64,000 bases of DNA from Rattus norvegicus (GCF_036323735.1 NC_086036.1:19696064-19760063); one strand, 5' to 3'; positions 31,501 through 45,507 are shown, counted from the first letter of the stretch. The notes: a model not told the origin generated them from the letters alone. A program made the numbers and translations.

Positions 31501-34500
31501 GTCCCACACCTTAATTTTTCCAAGCAGATGCTATACACTTTCGCTTTCCCTGTGTAAGAATAGTAATTTGTAGAAGTGTTTTCCATATTTTTAAACGTGT
31601 GCAAAAGAAACTAAAAATGAAAGACCTCAATTTTGACCCAAACTCCTTCATAGCAAACAGTGAATCTCTAACATTTTCCCTATTATTATTATTATTTGTA
31701 AGCCTGGAATAGCAGTGGCTCTGAGCTTCACCTTTCCCCATAGCTTTTCTCAGGTACAGATCTGACAGTCTTCTTTGGGTGAAACTAATGGGCTCCTTAT
31801 TTTCTGGATCTATCACTTTTAAAAAATCCTCCTCTCAACTCATTGAACAGTTGTCTGGGAATATCCCTGTCTTCAGCCTCCAGAGCAGACAAGTTCTCAA
31901 TAATGCCCTGTGCTTGTATTAATTCTGTATCATGATGATAAGAAAGCATTTCTAATTCAAGCAAGCAAATTCCTTGCTTTCTTTTTCCTTTCTCTTTTAA
32001 CTGGGGGCTGGTCTGTGATACTAGACAGCAGCAGCAGGAATCTCGGCTGATTGTTATTTGTGAAGGGTAGATTGTCAACCCTGGATTGGGTACTGTATGT
32101 TGAGTTCTGATAGGTTAGGAATGCAAATGAACTTTTAATATGCAAAGTTCTCAGAATAAAATCGCCTATAATGACTAGTATGTAATCTGTTACATAAGGT
32201 GAGCAGTGTGTTTGTTTTCATAAGAATTGACTTTTAAGCTATGTGGAATGCCATACATGTCTGTGGTGATGCTTTCTTTCACCTTGGAATATCCTCTCAA
32301 TCTTTCTGTCTTCTGGAAAGCATCACTAAAACTTTCTCTGTCTCTTTGAACTCAAGTTAGCCTCTTCAAGTGAAATTAGTCCACTGCGGATTGTTGGTAC
32401 ACAGTCCCTGGAAATTGAATATTTAGAGGATAGTATTCACATGGATTAGCTTCAACCTGACAAAAAACAAAAAAACAACAACAGCAGCAACAATAACAAA
32501 TACAGAAAATGATTGGATTGGTGAAACTTTAGTGATACCAATGTGTGCAAGATAAAAATCAAATATTAAATTTTTCTCTTACAAAACGGAAAAATAATAT
32601 TTCTTAAAATTTCTGAGATTATAAGAATTCTTCACTTACCCTTTTCTCTCTAAACCCTATTTACCCTTCTTGTTTTCATTTTAGTTTTTGTAACTTATTG
32701 TTTCATTAATTGTTGGCATATTCATATATACATATATGCACATATATTCCTAAATATATAAATATAATCTTTTTAGTTTCTGGAGAATTATATGTATGTA
32801 TATTTTTCAGGCTGAACACTTGGTATTGAATAACTAACTAGCATGCTTTTTCCTGAGGAAGAGTATTTCTACAATTCTCAGCATCCTTTGACTGTCTATA
32901 GTTCTTTGTAGTTGCCTGGACAAAAGGATAAAAGCTTGGGCTATTCTCTGTCCACATTATCATGTCTGCTCTTCTTGTTCTTATTCAGCACAAGTTAGTG
33001 AAGTCAGGCTGGTAACACTTTATGGGTATGTTATTTTATGCCTTATGGAGCTAATACAGAATTGTATTTTCATTTAATCGGAAATCCATTTTACAGCTAA
33101 AGATGTTTTATTTACATTTCAAAAGTAAAGGTACCAACTCCATGTTTGTGAACACCTGCCTACAAACACACATACACATACTCATAATTAAAGTGCTGTG
33201 TTTCTTTTTCCTTATACATCATTTGAGTTTGATTGGTATCAAGAGACATATATCAGGTTCCACACAGGATCCCATTGTAATTCCCTATAGCTCTTCCGTC
33301 ACTCAGTCATGATCTATGTTCTCAGCAGTTGACGATAATGACTTCAGGAACAATCTTTCATGAACTTCATGTTAAATGATAGGAAAGAGCAGGCTCTGTG
33401 TTTAAAGCCCTGTGTTATTTGCAGAATACTTAGCATAACCTTAAATATGGAAATGATCAAATTGTGTGACCTTTAGTTTTAATTCTGCTGTCTTATCTTC
33501 GTGTACAATTCCTATTTTTAATAAAGATGTGTGAGCACATGTGTGTGTTTCGCCTAAAGTAACCAAGACATTTAATATAGCATGAGTGCTTCAGAGTCAG
33601 ATGCTGAGGCTGGGCTGTGATGACGTGCATTTGCTTATTCTCATTGTAGGTTTATCTATATTACCTCTGTGGACTGCATACTTTAAGAGACTATTATTTT
33701 TTAAAGTATGCTAGGGGCATATTACAATGTTAAGAGTCTCTGCTTTGATTTCCTTTCTACTGATTTGCATATTTCAATTTATAATGAAATGCAGAGCTCA
33801 TTAAATACTACTTTTGACAATATGTGTTACTTTTAATATTAGTCAGTTAGGGAAATCTCTCCCATGAAATCTGTTGCAGAGCTCTCTCCAGGGACTAGAC
33901 CGATCTTAAAAGGTAGTGAAGAATTTTAAAACACCTTGAGCAGATTGGATATGAAAGAGTCATGGTCCCTGCTGAAGCCCATAAGCAGGTATGTACTTGT
34001 TATTTCTGATAGAATAGCATCCTAAGGTTCATGCAGAGCCTACAGCAACGTATTGCATCCCCATGGGAATTGCCTCCAAGCTCAGTTCCCAACAATCGCT
34101 GGGAACACAAACTCCCAGGCAGTGCAGAGAAGACAGGCGTCTGAATCTCTTTCTCCTGGAATTGCCCAGTCTGATAGGACTCAGATGCTGCCTGATGCCC
34201 CGTACCAGCCTTTGTGTGCACACACAGTTTCTGTTAATCAAAACCAAAATCAGAAAGCCACAGAGAAATAGAGAACAATAAATAGGGTCCGTCTAAAAAT
34301 ATTTTTAAAGTCATCCTGACTTCTAAACCAAATGTGGCTGCAAAATGCTAGTTTGGGTGCACTTTTAGGAACATAGCAAATCCAATGTAAAGGAACAAGA
34401 TTTCTACTGATCCTCCCTTGGCTGCCCGTGGCACTTTGCAGTATTAGTACACTTGCCAGAGTAGAGGCTGCTCTGGTCACAGATGGCAAGCTGATAATGG

Positions 34501-34859
34501 TGTGTCATAATTTCCATCATCAGCTGTGGGTTTTACCCTGGATGTTGCATATGGGTTAGGAAAATTGTACAATGTCTTGGATCAACCGTTATACCATCAT
34601 TTAAAGTATTTCATGACCCTTAAAATCCTCTGCATCCTTCTTTATTTTCTCCCAAACATTCAGTTCTTAAAGTAGTTGCCTTATTTTTTTATTTTGCATA
34701 GAAAGGTTATATTTTCATTAATTTATATTAGACATAACATCAAAATGCCTTTGAGTAGCTATTCTTTTCTCCATCTCTGTCACTATCCACCCTGGGCTAT
34801 TGCATTCGGGGCTATCAAGGGTTTTCAGGTTGTATATTTGACTCAGGACTGTGTTTCCT
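31501..34859. other. Unique AT-rich sequence
   Basis: Nothing recognised beyond short A-rich and CAA-rich runs near 32462-32502 and overlapping fortuitous frames at 34.0-34.3 kb. Confidence 0.4.
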
Positions 34860-35080
34860 ACATATCTTCCATGGCTGCTTACCAATCAGTCATTCTTAGC
34901 ATTGGATAGTATTCCCATCCCGGGGTAATCATAGTTTGTAACTTTTGTTAATGTAGCCAACTGCTCAGAGGTATTTTGAATGTATCCATGTTTGAGTTCA
35001 TTATTAATAAAGTTTCTCTAAGCATTTGTCTGTAGGCTCTTGTGTAAATGAAAGATTTCAGCGAATTTTAGTAGATACAA
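34860..35080 (-). mobile_element. Ancient L1 fragment
   Basis: 'attggatagtattcccatcc', 'aataaagtttctctaagcat' and 'cttgtgtaaatgaaagattt' follow the reverse complement of the ORF2/3' end of an old mammalian L1. Highly diverged. Confidence 0.45.
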
Positions 35081-35159
35081 AAGCAATGATAGAACCCATG
35101 ACAAAAGTATGCCTATTTTCTTTTGACATTAATACAATTCAAGGAAAGATGGTGTGCAT

Positions 35160-35240
35160 TTGTGTTTGTGTGTATGTATGTGAATATGTGTGTGCATGTG
35201 AGTGTCCATGTGAATGTGTGTGTGTGTGTGTGTGTGTGTT
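35160..35240. repeat. Imperfect then pure (GT)n microsatellite
   Basis: A degenerate TGTG-rich tract becomes a pure GT array at about 35214-35240. Confidence 0.9.
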
Positions 35241-36489
35241 CTGTCACTCATTTTTTATATTCCCATTCTCTGTCCTCAATGTTAACTTGTGTATCATTTA
35301 ATTTTATGTCTTCTTCTATACACATTACTGTCACTAATACACAGAACAGTTTTCTCAGGAAGATATCCCAAAGGACCCTGTTGTTACCAGCTCTGAGTCC
35401 TTCCCATTTTACCTTTGGCTGATTGTATACTTGTTTGTCTTTCCTGCTCGTGTTGTGGTATCTTTTCATAGTATGTCAATGCTTTGTGACTGTAAGTGTA
35501 ACTTCCTTCAGGGACATTGTTCAAATCTTCATTCTTTTTGTCATTTCCAACTTTATCAAAAGATGTTAGGTAAATATATCCTTTGCAAGCAATGAATGTT
35601 GTTGATTGACTGGCAAGCATTTATATTCTGAATAAAAATGTCACACTCAGAAAGGGATTTGGAAAGACAGCTGATTACTCCCCAAACTTGGCAACTCCTG
35701 CAAGCTAATGTCACACCACTGATGGAACTGAAGGTACACAGCTAATAAACTGCCCGACTCCCAAGGTTCGATTTAAAGATCTTCCAAACACTGGTTCTCT
35801 TTGGGTCACCACACTTGCCAGTTTGGACTTTTGAAACCTACTAATATGGGCTGACATAACAAATTAGCAACAAGAAAAGTTCACGGAAGGACAAGCGTGA
35901 GAAACTGTGCCAAATATATTAGCATTCACTCGGCAACCTCGTCTCCAGTTTCTGTGAAGTTGATGGTTGGAGGTTACGCTTTCATTAAAAATTGACAACA
36001 TTTTAAATGCTAATCAAAACTGCTTGTCCTTTCTACTTCTATTTATCTTGGAAGGTGGAAAAATGAGAGAGAGAAGAAAAAATAGGCAGGTTGCTTTGAA
36101 CTCAAACAAATATTCTCTATAAAGCTTCCCAGACAAGGTTGCCTCCTCCTGTGTGGGACAGATAAGAGCTGGGAGACTGTGGGGATCTTCCCCTGCAATG
36201 TGAAGACAGCACATATGAGTTAGAGGTGCACTCTGTCATAAAAGAGAAGACATGGGACTTGAGGACACAGGAATGTGTCCACATAATGGGGCGCTGATCC
36301 CAGTACTGTATCTACTGAGTTGAGTATTAAAAATCAGTCATGACGTTAGAGCTGGTTTGGGCATAGTTAAAATATTTTTAGATTTTTCACATATGCCAAA
36401 AATTAACAGGTCATTCATAAGCAAAAAAAAAAATACTCATTTTATGTTTTTGGAGTTTCTGGTGAAATTAGGTTACCAGACTAACTTAT
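35241..36489. other. Unique sequence, nothing recognised
   Basis: No repeat or coding signal of note. Confidence 0.4.
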
Positions 36490-36800
36490 TTAGGGTTATT
36501 GTTTCTATAATGATACACCATGACCCAAAGCAAGTTGGGGAGAAAAGGAATTATTTGGCTTACACCCAAATTACTGTTAATCATGACAGAAAATCAGGAC
36601 AGGAAAGTCAGGCTCAAACAGAGCCAGAAACTGGAGGCTGGAGCCACAGAGGAGCGCTGCTAAATGGGTTTCTCCTCATGTCATGCTCATCTTACCTTAT
36701 TATAGAATACAGGACCACCAGGCCAGGGAATGCACAACCCACAAGGACTGGACACTCCCCCATTAATCCCTAATTAAGAAAATACCTTACAGTTGGATGG
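36490..36800 (-). mobile_element. Rodent hAT-like short repeat, reverse
   Basis: 'gatacaccatgacccaaagc', 'aagttggggagaaaaggaat', 'tttggcttacacccaaatta', 'aggaccaccaggccagggaa' and 'taattaagaaaataccttac' match a very common rodent repeat along its length. Boundaries approximate. Confidence 0.7.
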
Positions 36801-39800
36801 TATGGAGGCATATTTTTCTACTGACACGTGCTAAGAAAACTCTAGCTTACTTTAACTTGACATGACTAGCTAGTATAAGACCTAAATATTTGAATTTTAT
36901 GAATATGAGGATAGAGTAGGAAAATATGTCTGCTGTATGTCTATATTTATACATGTTTATGTGCACATGTGTGTATATGTGTATACATATAGTTTAATAG
37001 TCTAAGTCATAAATACATAAAGTTGTCTCTAACTTTGCATTTCTACAGGGAAGCTGTGCTTTGGTTCTGAGTAGTAAAACTTTTTAGGCCTGCTGATGTG
37101 GTACTATTAATACATTTATTACAGAATGGACAGACACCAGTTCATAGAGAACTCATCACAGTCATAAATAGAAAATTTTTCCTTTTCTCCTTCTTTTTCA
37201 CTCTCTTCTTACTCCTCTTCTGCTTTCTTCTGTCTCTAATCTCTGCCATCCCTGGATTTCCTTAAAGGTTTTGTCCTTTGTTGTTTTCTTCATCAATACC
37301 ATCCCCATATACTACTGTGAGTTTAGCATTCAGACTTGATTAATTAGTACACCAAACCCAAGTTCCAAAGGTATAAACACCTCCTTTATCTCAATAAAAC
37401 AGTCCCTATCCAAGCACTGCAACCTAAGCTTTTCCTCCAGTTTGGGCTCTAGGAAAAGCTCAACCAGACACATCGCAGTACAGCAAAAACTCACCATTAA
37501 ACTAAAGTGGAGTCTTCTGTAGTAGTCATTGCTGATCTTTATTCAGATAGGAAGCTTTGTCTGGCTCTATTTATATTTTTAATGAATAGAAATAGTTGGG
37601 ATAATGAGTTCCATAAGTTTATTCCCTACTGTGTTAAAAAAAATAGTTCTTTCCATTTATCCTAAATCCTCCTTTTTAAGCTTCAAAGGGGGCCCTTTGT
37701 TCTGGAATTTGATGAATAACTCCATCTCAACGCTCTCTCGATTCTTTTCAGTTTTATAGACTTGTACACTTTGAGCCTATTCACCTTTGATTTTTACAGC
37801 CAAAGGAACCTGATTATAGGATGTCTCCAAAGAAAATATTTCCATTCATTTGGTCACTTTCATTGCTCTATTATCTAAACTTTCTGTAGGCACATTTGAA
37901 ACAAAAGGGAGTTCAAACATAACAGAACCAAGTGGAATAGAACTAATTCCTGAAATGGAGCCAGGGAGTGGACTGGGCCGATTTCCTCTCTACTCTTTAC
38001 AATGAGGCAGTACTGCGGCTCCTCTTGAGCATGAGGCTCAATTCTTGACTTCATGAAGAGGAAGACTATAGACAAGGTGGCTTCTTTGACTGTTTTAATG
38101 CACTTGTTTACTTGCTTTTTGTTTTGTTTTAGAATTGTTCATACAGTTTAAAAAATTCAAATGATACACAAGAAGGGCAATAGATGTAATCATTATCCAT
38201 TACAATCGAAACATTGAAATAAGAAATTGAAATAAGAGCCCTGGATTGTTTGTTCTAGAGAAAGGGCAATGAAACTTGAGCTCCGTAACCTGTGTGGAAA
38301 ACTGCTTGGGAAGAGGGAATCCACTGGCCCCTGGGGAAAATAAAAAGAAGTACAAAGACATTTCATGTGACAGTGGGCCATAACTATAGAAGTTGTGTGA
38401 GACAGAGCGAAAAGGTGGATCTCACCTGAACCTACCTCTGTCTGTCTTTCCGACACAGCTGAAGGTGAAAAGGTTTCTTTCTGACTGCCAACTATCTGGG
38501 CATGTTTCTGCCCCTATGCTTGCCTTCACACAAAGGCCTTGAGCTTCTTGATCCCACACACCGTTCAAACACTGGATTTCTGTGAAGAAAAAAAAAATGG
38601 CTCAAAAAAAAAATAGTACTAGCAGGTACTTTGCATCAATAAATGCAATCTATATGCTAAACAATCATATCAAGTAGCTAAGTCTCCTTTCAATTCTCTA
38701 CTCTGTTGTCATGTTTAAATTTCACAACAAAGATGTGGGAGAATATGCATTTAGGGCTTTTATAAGGATGAGGTCTGACCGACATGGCATGGATTATGTT
38801 TCTGACATTATTTTCTCAGCTACACGTCTGGGTTGAAATGCTCACCCTTTATCCCACTCGGTGATGTGCAACTTGCTACCATCTCATTAATGTAACTTGA
38901 AAATTGGAGAAACTCAAATACCGAGGCATGAATCCATTGTTCCTCCTAAGGATAAATAGTCAGCGTTGGAAATGGCACTAAGGAAAAAAACGCACCTAAT
39001 TCTTCATTCAAGGAATACGATTTAAGCCAATAAGAAATGCATGGGATCAATAAGATAGGTTTTAACGTGTACAGCCAGAGTATGATGTAATGGTGTCAGT
39101 GGGAGGTGTCAGCCATAAAGATATCCTGCTGCTTGTGAACATAACGGAGGACAACATCAGCATATTCCATAACTGGAAATAGTCAATTAAGTAGTCATTT
39201 CATTTCACAGTCCTGTTTGAAAATAACTCTATGCATCCGTATACAGTTAAGCTGAATAGTTTTGTGCCTTAGGTCGATGTGTATAACTAAATGGAAAGTG
39301 GGTTTGCCCTTACTATATAGGTATTGAAGTCAAAATAATCATGTGCTTTTAATTAATTTCACCTTGAAAAACCAGTGTTTCTATTCCACAAGGTACCGCA
39401 GGATGCTTTAGGTACACTGAGTCTCTCTGATTCACAGCATCCTAATCGGCTATTTAGAGTTTACACCAAGCAGAAAATCAATGTATTCAAAATGGAGTAG
39501 CTCTCTTGTTAACTCTAGTCATTTGCTTAAAGAGTAATGTCAAGCTGATAATTGAAACAGAGTTGAAACTGTGCATTTTAATTCCAACAACAACAACAAA
39601 AAAGATGTTTGAAATATGACTCATTTGATCTCTCCTTACTCTAACTCCACAGGACATATTTTGCCTGCTTAACTTGACAATCACGGTCAGGGACTGCAAT
39701 GGCCTGTGCGTGTGCCAGCTGGAGCAAGAGGCTGGCATTGATCCTCATCTCAGCGATAGTTTGTCTTCACTGAAAAGCTGTTGTTCTTTTAAAAACCAAG

Positions 39801-41215
39801 TGCTTTGCCTCTGTGGGAACCTAAGCCTGGATTTTGTTCAGTCCACAAGAAGAAATTGGTGCAGAATTCAAGAGTGTGGGCCTAACCTATGTAGAAGGAC
39901 CCAAAGATTATTACCATCTTAAACAATTCGAGAAGACTGAAATGTGGACTCTGACTGCCTTTTAGTGTGCAATTTGAGCTCTCTGTGTTTATGGTAAGAA
40001 GAGGAACATTGAAGGAAGAGCTCTACGTAAGTCACACAGTGCTGTTCTTTAACCAACTGCAGGGTTGAACATAATTTCAACATAGAAAATGGTGAAGGGC
40101 CTAAAACCACAAGAAACATTTGAATGCAGTCTCATCGTTCATTATGTGAAGGACTGAACTTATTTTATGAAATTCTCAGTGAATACTCTTTAAACATTTT
40201 GTAAAGAGAACAATCATTTCAAAAAGACATATTTTTTAGTAATAAAAATAGTGTGAAAGATCTAATAGCATACTTTGGTGATTATACTTTACTCGGGCAC
40301 CATTTTGAAACATAGAACGAACTCTGAGGAATTGGTTTAAAGATGTTACTCTCTCCTATGGCAAGATGGGGCAGAAGAACAACCGACAGGCCTGTATTTT
40401 ATACTCTTCAGTTGTCTTATTTCTTCTGATTACATCTCTCAATGCCTTTTAATAATTTTTTTTGTTACAAGCTGTAGCTCTTGCAATCAGTGAGTACTGA
40501 GCAAATGTTTCTCATTCTGTCAATTTGAATAAAACTCACAGAAAGTTAGATGTCTTGGATGGTCAAAGAATAAAGTCCTGAAAGTACTGTGGTCTCTCTC
40601 ATCACTTTTCTCATCATATGTGAAGCATTGATTTAGTTACAATACGTAGTCTAAGTATAATCCACTCGGATGTGTTGGCAGTGTTCATGCTGATATATAA
40701 CTGACTCTAAAATCAAAGATGAAACTCTTTAACATGTGGGGAATCTGAATGCTGATGCTGAAAAGCAAATGTATGTATAAATGGATCCTGAGACAGAAAG
40801 CCAAGAACGAGTAAAATGTAATTCCCCCATATAGCTGTGGGGACAAATCTAAATAAGGTCCCCTTTTAACTCTTTCTCAGCTTTAATGAATTCATTTCAA
40901 AATTTACTGTTTTTGAAGAGGCAGAAACGATATAACAAAAAGCACTGGGAATTAATGAAGGGGCATAATTTGGAGCAGGCTGTTTGGCCATACAACCAGC
41001 ATGACACTGCACCTAGGGGTCACTTGTCAGTGCTTGGCATTTGTTGATTTTCAATGCTAGCAGATGGACATGGAGCTATTCTCGTGTCTAGCAATGCAGA
41101 CATCAGGGATGTCACTTAACATATCTCCCTTGAAAGATCATCCAACGTGAAATGTTAGCATATAGAAGATTGCTAAATATTAAATGAATTATTGTGCCTA
41201 AAAACATGTATGTGT
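36801..41215. other. Mostly unique, repeat-poor sequence
   Basis: No gene recognised. 38.6-40.3 kb is notably free of recognisable repeats. An 82-codon frame at 39674-39922 has no known domain. Confidence 0.4.
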
Positions 41216-41216
41216 G

Positions 41217-41217
<1 letters not shown>

Positions 41218-41262
<45 letters not shown>
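41218..41262. repeat. (GT)n microsatellite
   Basis: About 22 GT units. Confidence 0.95.
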
Positions 41263-41263
<1 letters not shown>

Positions 41264-41289
41264 ACCTACAGGCACCTTGTACTACATTT

Positions 41290-41480
41290 CCTGGTGCTGT
41301 GGTGAAATGCCCTGACAAAAGCAGTTCAAGACATACAAAATTGATTTCAGTTCACAGTTCAATTTTTCACAGCCAAAAAATCAAGGTGTAGGAGCTTGAA
41401 TATCTGGTCATACCGTACCTCTATTCTGTAGTTTAAGATTCCTATCAAGGAAACGATCCACAGTTAAGATGAATCTTCAA
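41290..41480 (-). mobile_element. Rodent hAT-like short repeat, partial, reverse
   Basis: 'ctgtggtgaaatgccctgac', 'ttgatttcagttcacagttc' and 'ggagcttgaatatctggtca' match the start of the reverse complement of the same rodent family. Diverged and truncated. Confidence 0.5.
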
Positions 41481-42299
41481 ATGTACATCAAAATAATTAA
41501 GATAATCCCTCTGAGATAGTCCCAGAGTCTTATTATCTAGGTCCAGCTAATAATTACTAATAAGCATTACAAAATGTAAGAAAGAAATTGTGAGTGTATC
41601 CTAGATGTTTTTTTTATCAAAATAAATATCACTTAAAGAAAGCATGAGGTGAATAAGTGTTAGGAAAGGTGGAGGAGGAAGATTTAAAAGATGAAGTGGG
41701 GTGGAGTGATGAATCAAGATTATATTTCCATGTTAATGAATTCATGGATAAATCTGTAATTGCTAATAGAGGACTTGGTTTTTTCCTGTTATGTCCTTAT
41801 GCCTCTCAGAGACTCCAACAATCACATTCATCAAAAGAAATAAGCGGAGGTCTGCCTAGACTGGGTACTGTACAGTGCTCGTGTGTGTTGACTTTAGATC
41901 CACACTCAGGATTGGATGTCATTATAGGCCACTACTGATGTACAACGAAACGATTTCCATCATTGCCTGCTGCTTCAGTTTTATCAAAATTGTTCTCTAA
42001 TTTTGTTGGCTTGGAAGAAAATCAGCTTTACTCAGATCTAACTCATATGTTCACATTCTTTAAAGTTCATCTGACATCTATAATTAAGCATGCTTAGCAA
42101 CTACCCACAGCTGTATTAAACTCAAAACTACTGTTATCTTCACATATGGAAACACAATATCTTTAGCTATTCTCCATTTTCTTTTTTCTTTTTTTGAGAC
42201 GTGAGTCTGGGCAGCCCAAGCCTAATGCTCAACCCATGATCATTCTATCTCACTTCTAAAGAACTGAAATTTCTGTTGTGCAGCCTTCCTAATCTATTT
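41481..42299. other. Unique sequence with a possible SINE relic
   Basis: T-rich 42180-42196 followed by 'gagacgtgagtctgggcagc' is reminiscent of a reversed, decayed B1-like SINE. Otherwise nothing. Confidence 0.35.
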
Positions 42300-42900
42300 A
42301 TTTGCCTATATCACCCCTTCCTTGACTTACCATTTATAAGGAAGCCTTCACTACTTTCTGTCTTAGTAGATGGCCTATTGTAGATTTGCATATGTAGACC
42401 TTTAATCCATTTGAGATAAAATCTTTTCAGTCTGAGGCAAGACACTTCATTTTTCCACATGTGCCCAGAATCATTTATTAAAAACCTAAATATTTTCAAC
42501 ACTAAATTATCTTAGTATCTGGCAGATACCCATTGGCTATAGATTGTGCAATGTTTTGCCTTGATTCTATTATATTCTATTAATATAAATATATATTCAC
42601 ACAGATTTAAATTTTAACTTGTTGAGCTGAAATATTTGAAGGCAACACTCATGAGATTAGCAGTTCTGTTCTTTTTCACCATTTCTTTTTGCAGGTCATT
42701 TTATACTTTGTGCAATGCTGTAAACTTTAGCAATTGTAAATTTTTGCTAATAAACCCACAGGGAACCAGATAAGAACTTCCTTGAATTTTCAAATCAATT
42801 CATGAAAAAAGGCTCTATTAACAGTATCAGCCATCCTGATAAGCAAATATGAGGTAATTTTCTAGACATCTATTACATATTATATTTTGCATAGTTAGCC
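42300..42900 (-). mobile_element. Ancient L1 ORF2 fragment
   Basis: 'acctttaatccatttgagat', 'cttcatttttccacatgtgc' and 'agaatcatttattaaaaacc' align with the reverse complement of ORF2 in old mammalian L1s. Probably the same element as 44340-47030, read 3' to 5' from left to right. Confidence 0.6.
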
Positions 42901-43044
42901 CTTATTTTCTCTGTGGCTAATTTATTCATAAGTACTTTTTATATCATTTTAAACAGAAGTTTTCTTTTTTCATAAAAAGATAACTACATTATATTTTCTT
43001 TCCCCCCAAGACACCCAACTTCACGTGTATTTTCTTTCGTGCTG

Positions 43045-43052
43045 TACCCTCC

Positions 43053-43140
<88 letters not shown>

Positions 43141-43195
43141 TACAGACACACACACATATACAGACACACACACATACAGACACACACACAGACAC
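43045..43195. repeat. Compound (CT)n-(CA)n microsatellite
   Basis: A CT array (about 43050-43100) passes directly into a CA array with ATA and CAGA interruptions to about 43195. It produces several low-complexity frames. Confidence 0.95.
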
Positions 43196-44339
43196 ATACA
43201 AGCAGGCAACATGAAAGAAAAAATATCAATAAGGCAAAATGTACCAGAACAAAATATCAAACCAATATTCACACATAGAGTTTGTTTTGTATGGACCAAG
43301 TGCTCCTCACATGAGGCCAGCCATGGGGTGTGGTTGATATACCAACGAGATGCCACTGAAGAAAACTGATGTTCCCTCCTTTAGTAGATATCAATTGCAA
43401 AGAGCTTCTTGGCTATAGGTGTTACTTGATGTCTATCTACACTTCTCAGGACTAAGACTTTGGTTTGAACCTGTAAAGAGACTGTGAATGCTGTCATGTT
43501 TTCTGTGAGGTCCTATTTGACCAGTTCTATTGTATCTGGAAGATCCTGTTACCTTGGCATCATTCATGATACCTGATTCTTACAGTCTTTCCTCTTTCTC
43601 TTCTAAATAGACCATGAAAACTTGAGATGAAGAGTTTCATAAAGATATTTTATTTAGTATTAATTGTTACAAAGTCACTCTCTGCACATATGCATATAAT
43701 CCTGATGTGAGTCAGGTGTTAATTATTATCTATTGTAAGAAGATACTTTAATAAGGATTGAGTGGTACATTATTCTGTAGGTGTAACAATATGCCATTTT
43801 TTCATTTTATTGATGCATTCCTTTAGCAGAATAATAGTAGAACTCATAATGTATCTAGTCTCAGATTCTTTGTAACTTTAAGAAGTGGCAAGTATAGGTT
43901 CAGTTGGGGTTTAAATCCAACTGACAAGTTGTTGGCTATTCGTATAATATTTGTGCCACTATTTCACTGGTATATAGAGCATAAAAGTCACAAATTTTGT
44001 AGCTGACTGACATTAATGAATAAGTTTCTCCTCTCGTAGCATGCCAAATATCTACCATCATGAATGCTTGTCAGTAGGGATGAAGCTTGTGGTTAGGTAG
44101 AAGTTTGATGCGATGATATACTTAGTGTCTTTTGCAATAGGAGCTTCCCATTGTGCAGAATCAAGAAATAGCCTTGCCAATAGCCTATTCAGTTGGAAAT
44201 TCTCTGCAAAGCTTTGGCTAACAATCCAACAAGCTGTAATATGTTCCAGGAACTGGAAGTTTTGTTTGGTGGCATAAGGTGGGGTCATCTTCTCCATTAA
44301 ATGGTGACCCATTTTATATCCCTTTTAAATAGGTATGCA
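43196..44339. other. Diverged sequence, possibly old L1
   Basis: Lies between two ancient L1 segments of the same orientation and may be part of that element, but no decisive L1 motif is visible. Confidence 0.3.
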
Positions 44340-44871
44340 CTTTAGCAGGCCTATAGTGTAGTAGATTTCCCTATGACTTTTCAAAAGGCCTTTGGTATGA
44401 AAGAGTTTTCTTAATCTTAGTTTTGCATTTTATTGTTAATGTTTCTATATTGACCTTATATTATGCAATCTGGTTAACCTCATCTCATAACGATGTTTCC
44501 TGAGTTGCTTAGGGTATATCCAAATACATATATCCAATTATGTAGTTTCACTTTTTGAAAAAATGGAAATACTCTATATTTCCTATGTAATGTTTGTGAC
44601 TAGATTCACCACAGTGACCTTGAATAGAGTTAAGTAGACTACATAGTCACCTTAAGTATCCAAATCCTGGAAGAATACATTAAGCCCTTTGCAATTATGT
44701 TCATGTAGGATTTTGTAGAAATCCATCACTATTAGAGAATTTCTTATCTACTCCTCCTCTGTTGTGCATTCCTGTGCATCTGTTGAGGTGATCAGGTTTT
44801 GTTCTCACTGTTATTCATTTTATTGATAGAGAATATTTTATTAGGGAAAATGTCCCTTCAACATCATTCTT

Positions 44872-45209
44872 TTTTTTTTTTTATTAACTTGAGTATTTCT
44901 TATATACATTTCGAGTGTTATTCCCTTTCCCGGTTTCCGGGCAAACATTCCCCTCCCCCCTCCCCTTCCTTATGGGTGTTCCCCTCCCAACCCTCCCCCC
45001 ATTGCCGCCCTCCCCCCATAGACTAGTTCACTGGGGGTTCAGTCTTAGCAGGACCCAGGGCTTCCCCTTCCACTGGTGCTCTTACTAGGATATTCATTGC
45101 TACCTATGGGGTCAGAGTCCAGGGTCAGTCCATGTATAGTCTTTAGGTAGTGGCTTAGTCCCTGGAAGCTCTGGTTGCTTGGCATTGTTGTAATTTTGGG
45201 GTCTCGAGC
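44872..45209 (-). mobile_element. Young L1 3' UTR insertion
   Basis: T-rich tract, then the reverse complement of the rat L1 3' terminus and UTR through 'ggcattgttgtaattttggg'. Flanked by an 18-bp repeat cccttcaacatcattctt at 44854-44871 and 45210-45227. The L1 breaks off at a 'gccccttcaa' of its own, so the 5' junction shows 8-9 bp of microhomology with the target. Confidence 0.9.
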
Positions 45210-45405
45210 CCCTTCAACATCATTCTTAATAAATGATATGTGATATACATTTTGAGAGTATTGTGCTAAGGATTCTTGTATCTGTCTCATGAAAGAAGAC
45301 AGTTTAGTTTTCCTTTATGTGTGATACTTTTGATTGCATTGGTATCTAGAGTAAGTTGACCTCATAGAATGAATGAGAGTTTTTCATCATTTAACACTTG
45401 GATTA

Positions 45406-45507
45406 GGCTGGGGATTTAGCTCAGTGGTAGAGCGCTTACCTAGGAAGCGCAAGGCCCTGGGTTCGGTCCCCAGCTCCGAAAAAAAAGAACCAAAAAAAAA
45501 AAAAAAG
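45406..45507 (+). mobile_element. ID SINE (rat type)
   Basis: Body with A box (tagctcagtgg) and B box (ggttcggtccc) of the BC1/tRNA-Ala-derived ID family, followed by an interrupted A tail including 'aagaacc'. Short TSD aacacttgga at 45393-45402 and 45516-45525 (the full TSD may be longer but imperfect). The body is one of the strongest rat markers in the window. Confidence 0.95.

Noticed and set aside
34000..34281. Four overlapping frames of about 70 codons
   Set aside because: Same region open in several frames on both strands with unrelated products; no coding bias visible.
43025..43369. Thr-His and Val-Cys repeat frames over 43.0-43.4 kb
   Set aside because: Translation artefacts of a compound CT/CA microsatellite.
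45420..45480. tRNA gene (A and B boxes)
   Set aside because: The boxes belong to an ID SINE with a poly(A) tail and TSD; not a functional tRNA.
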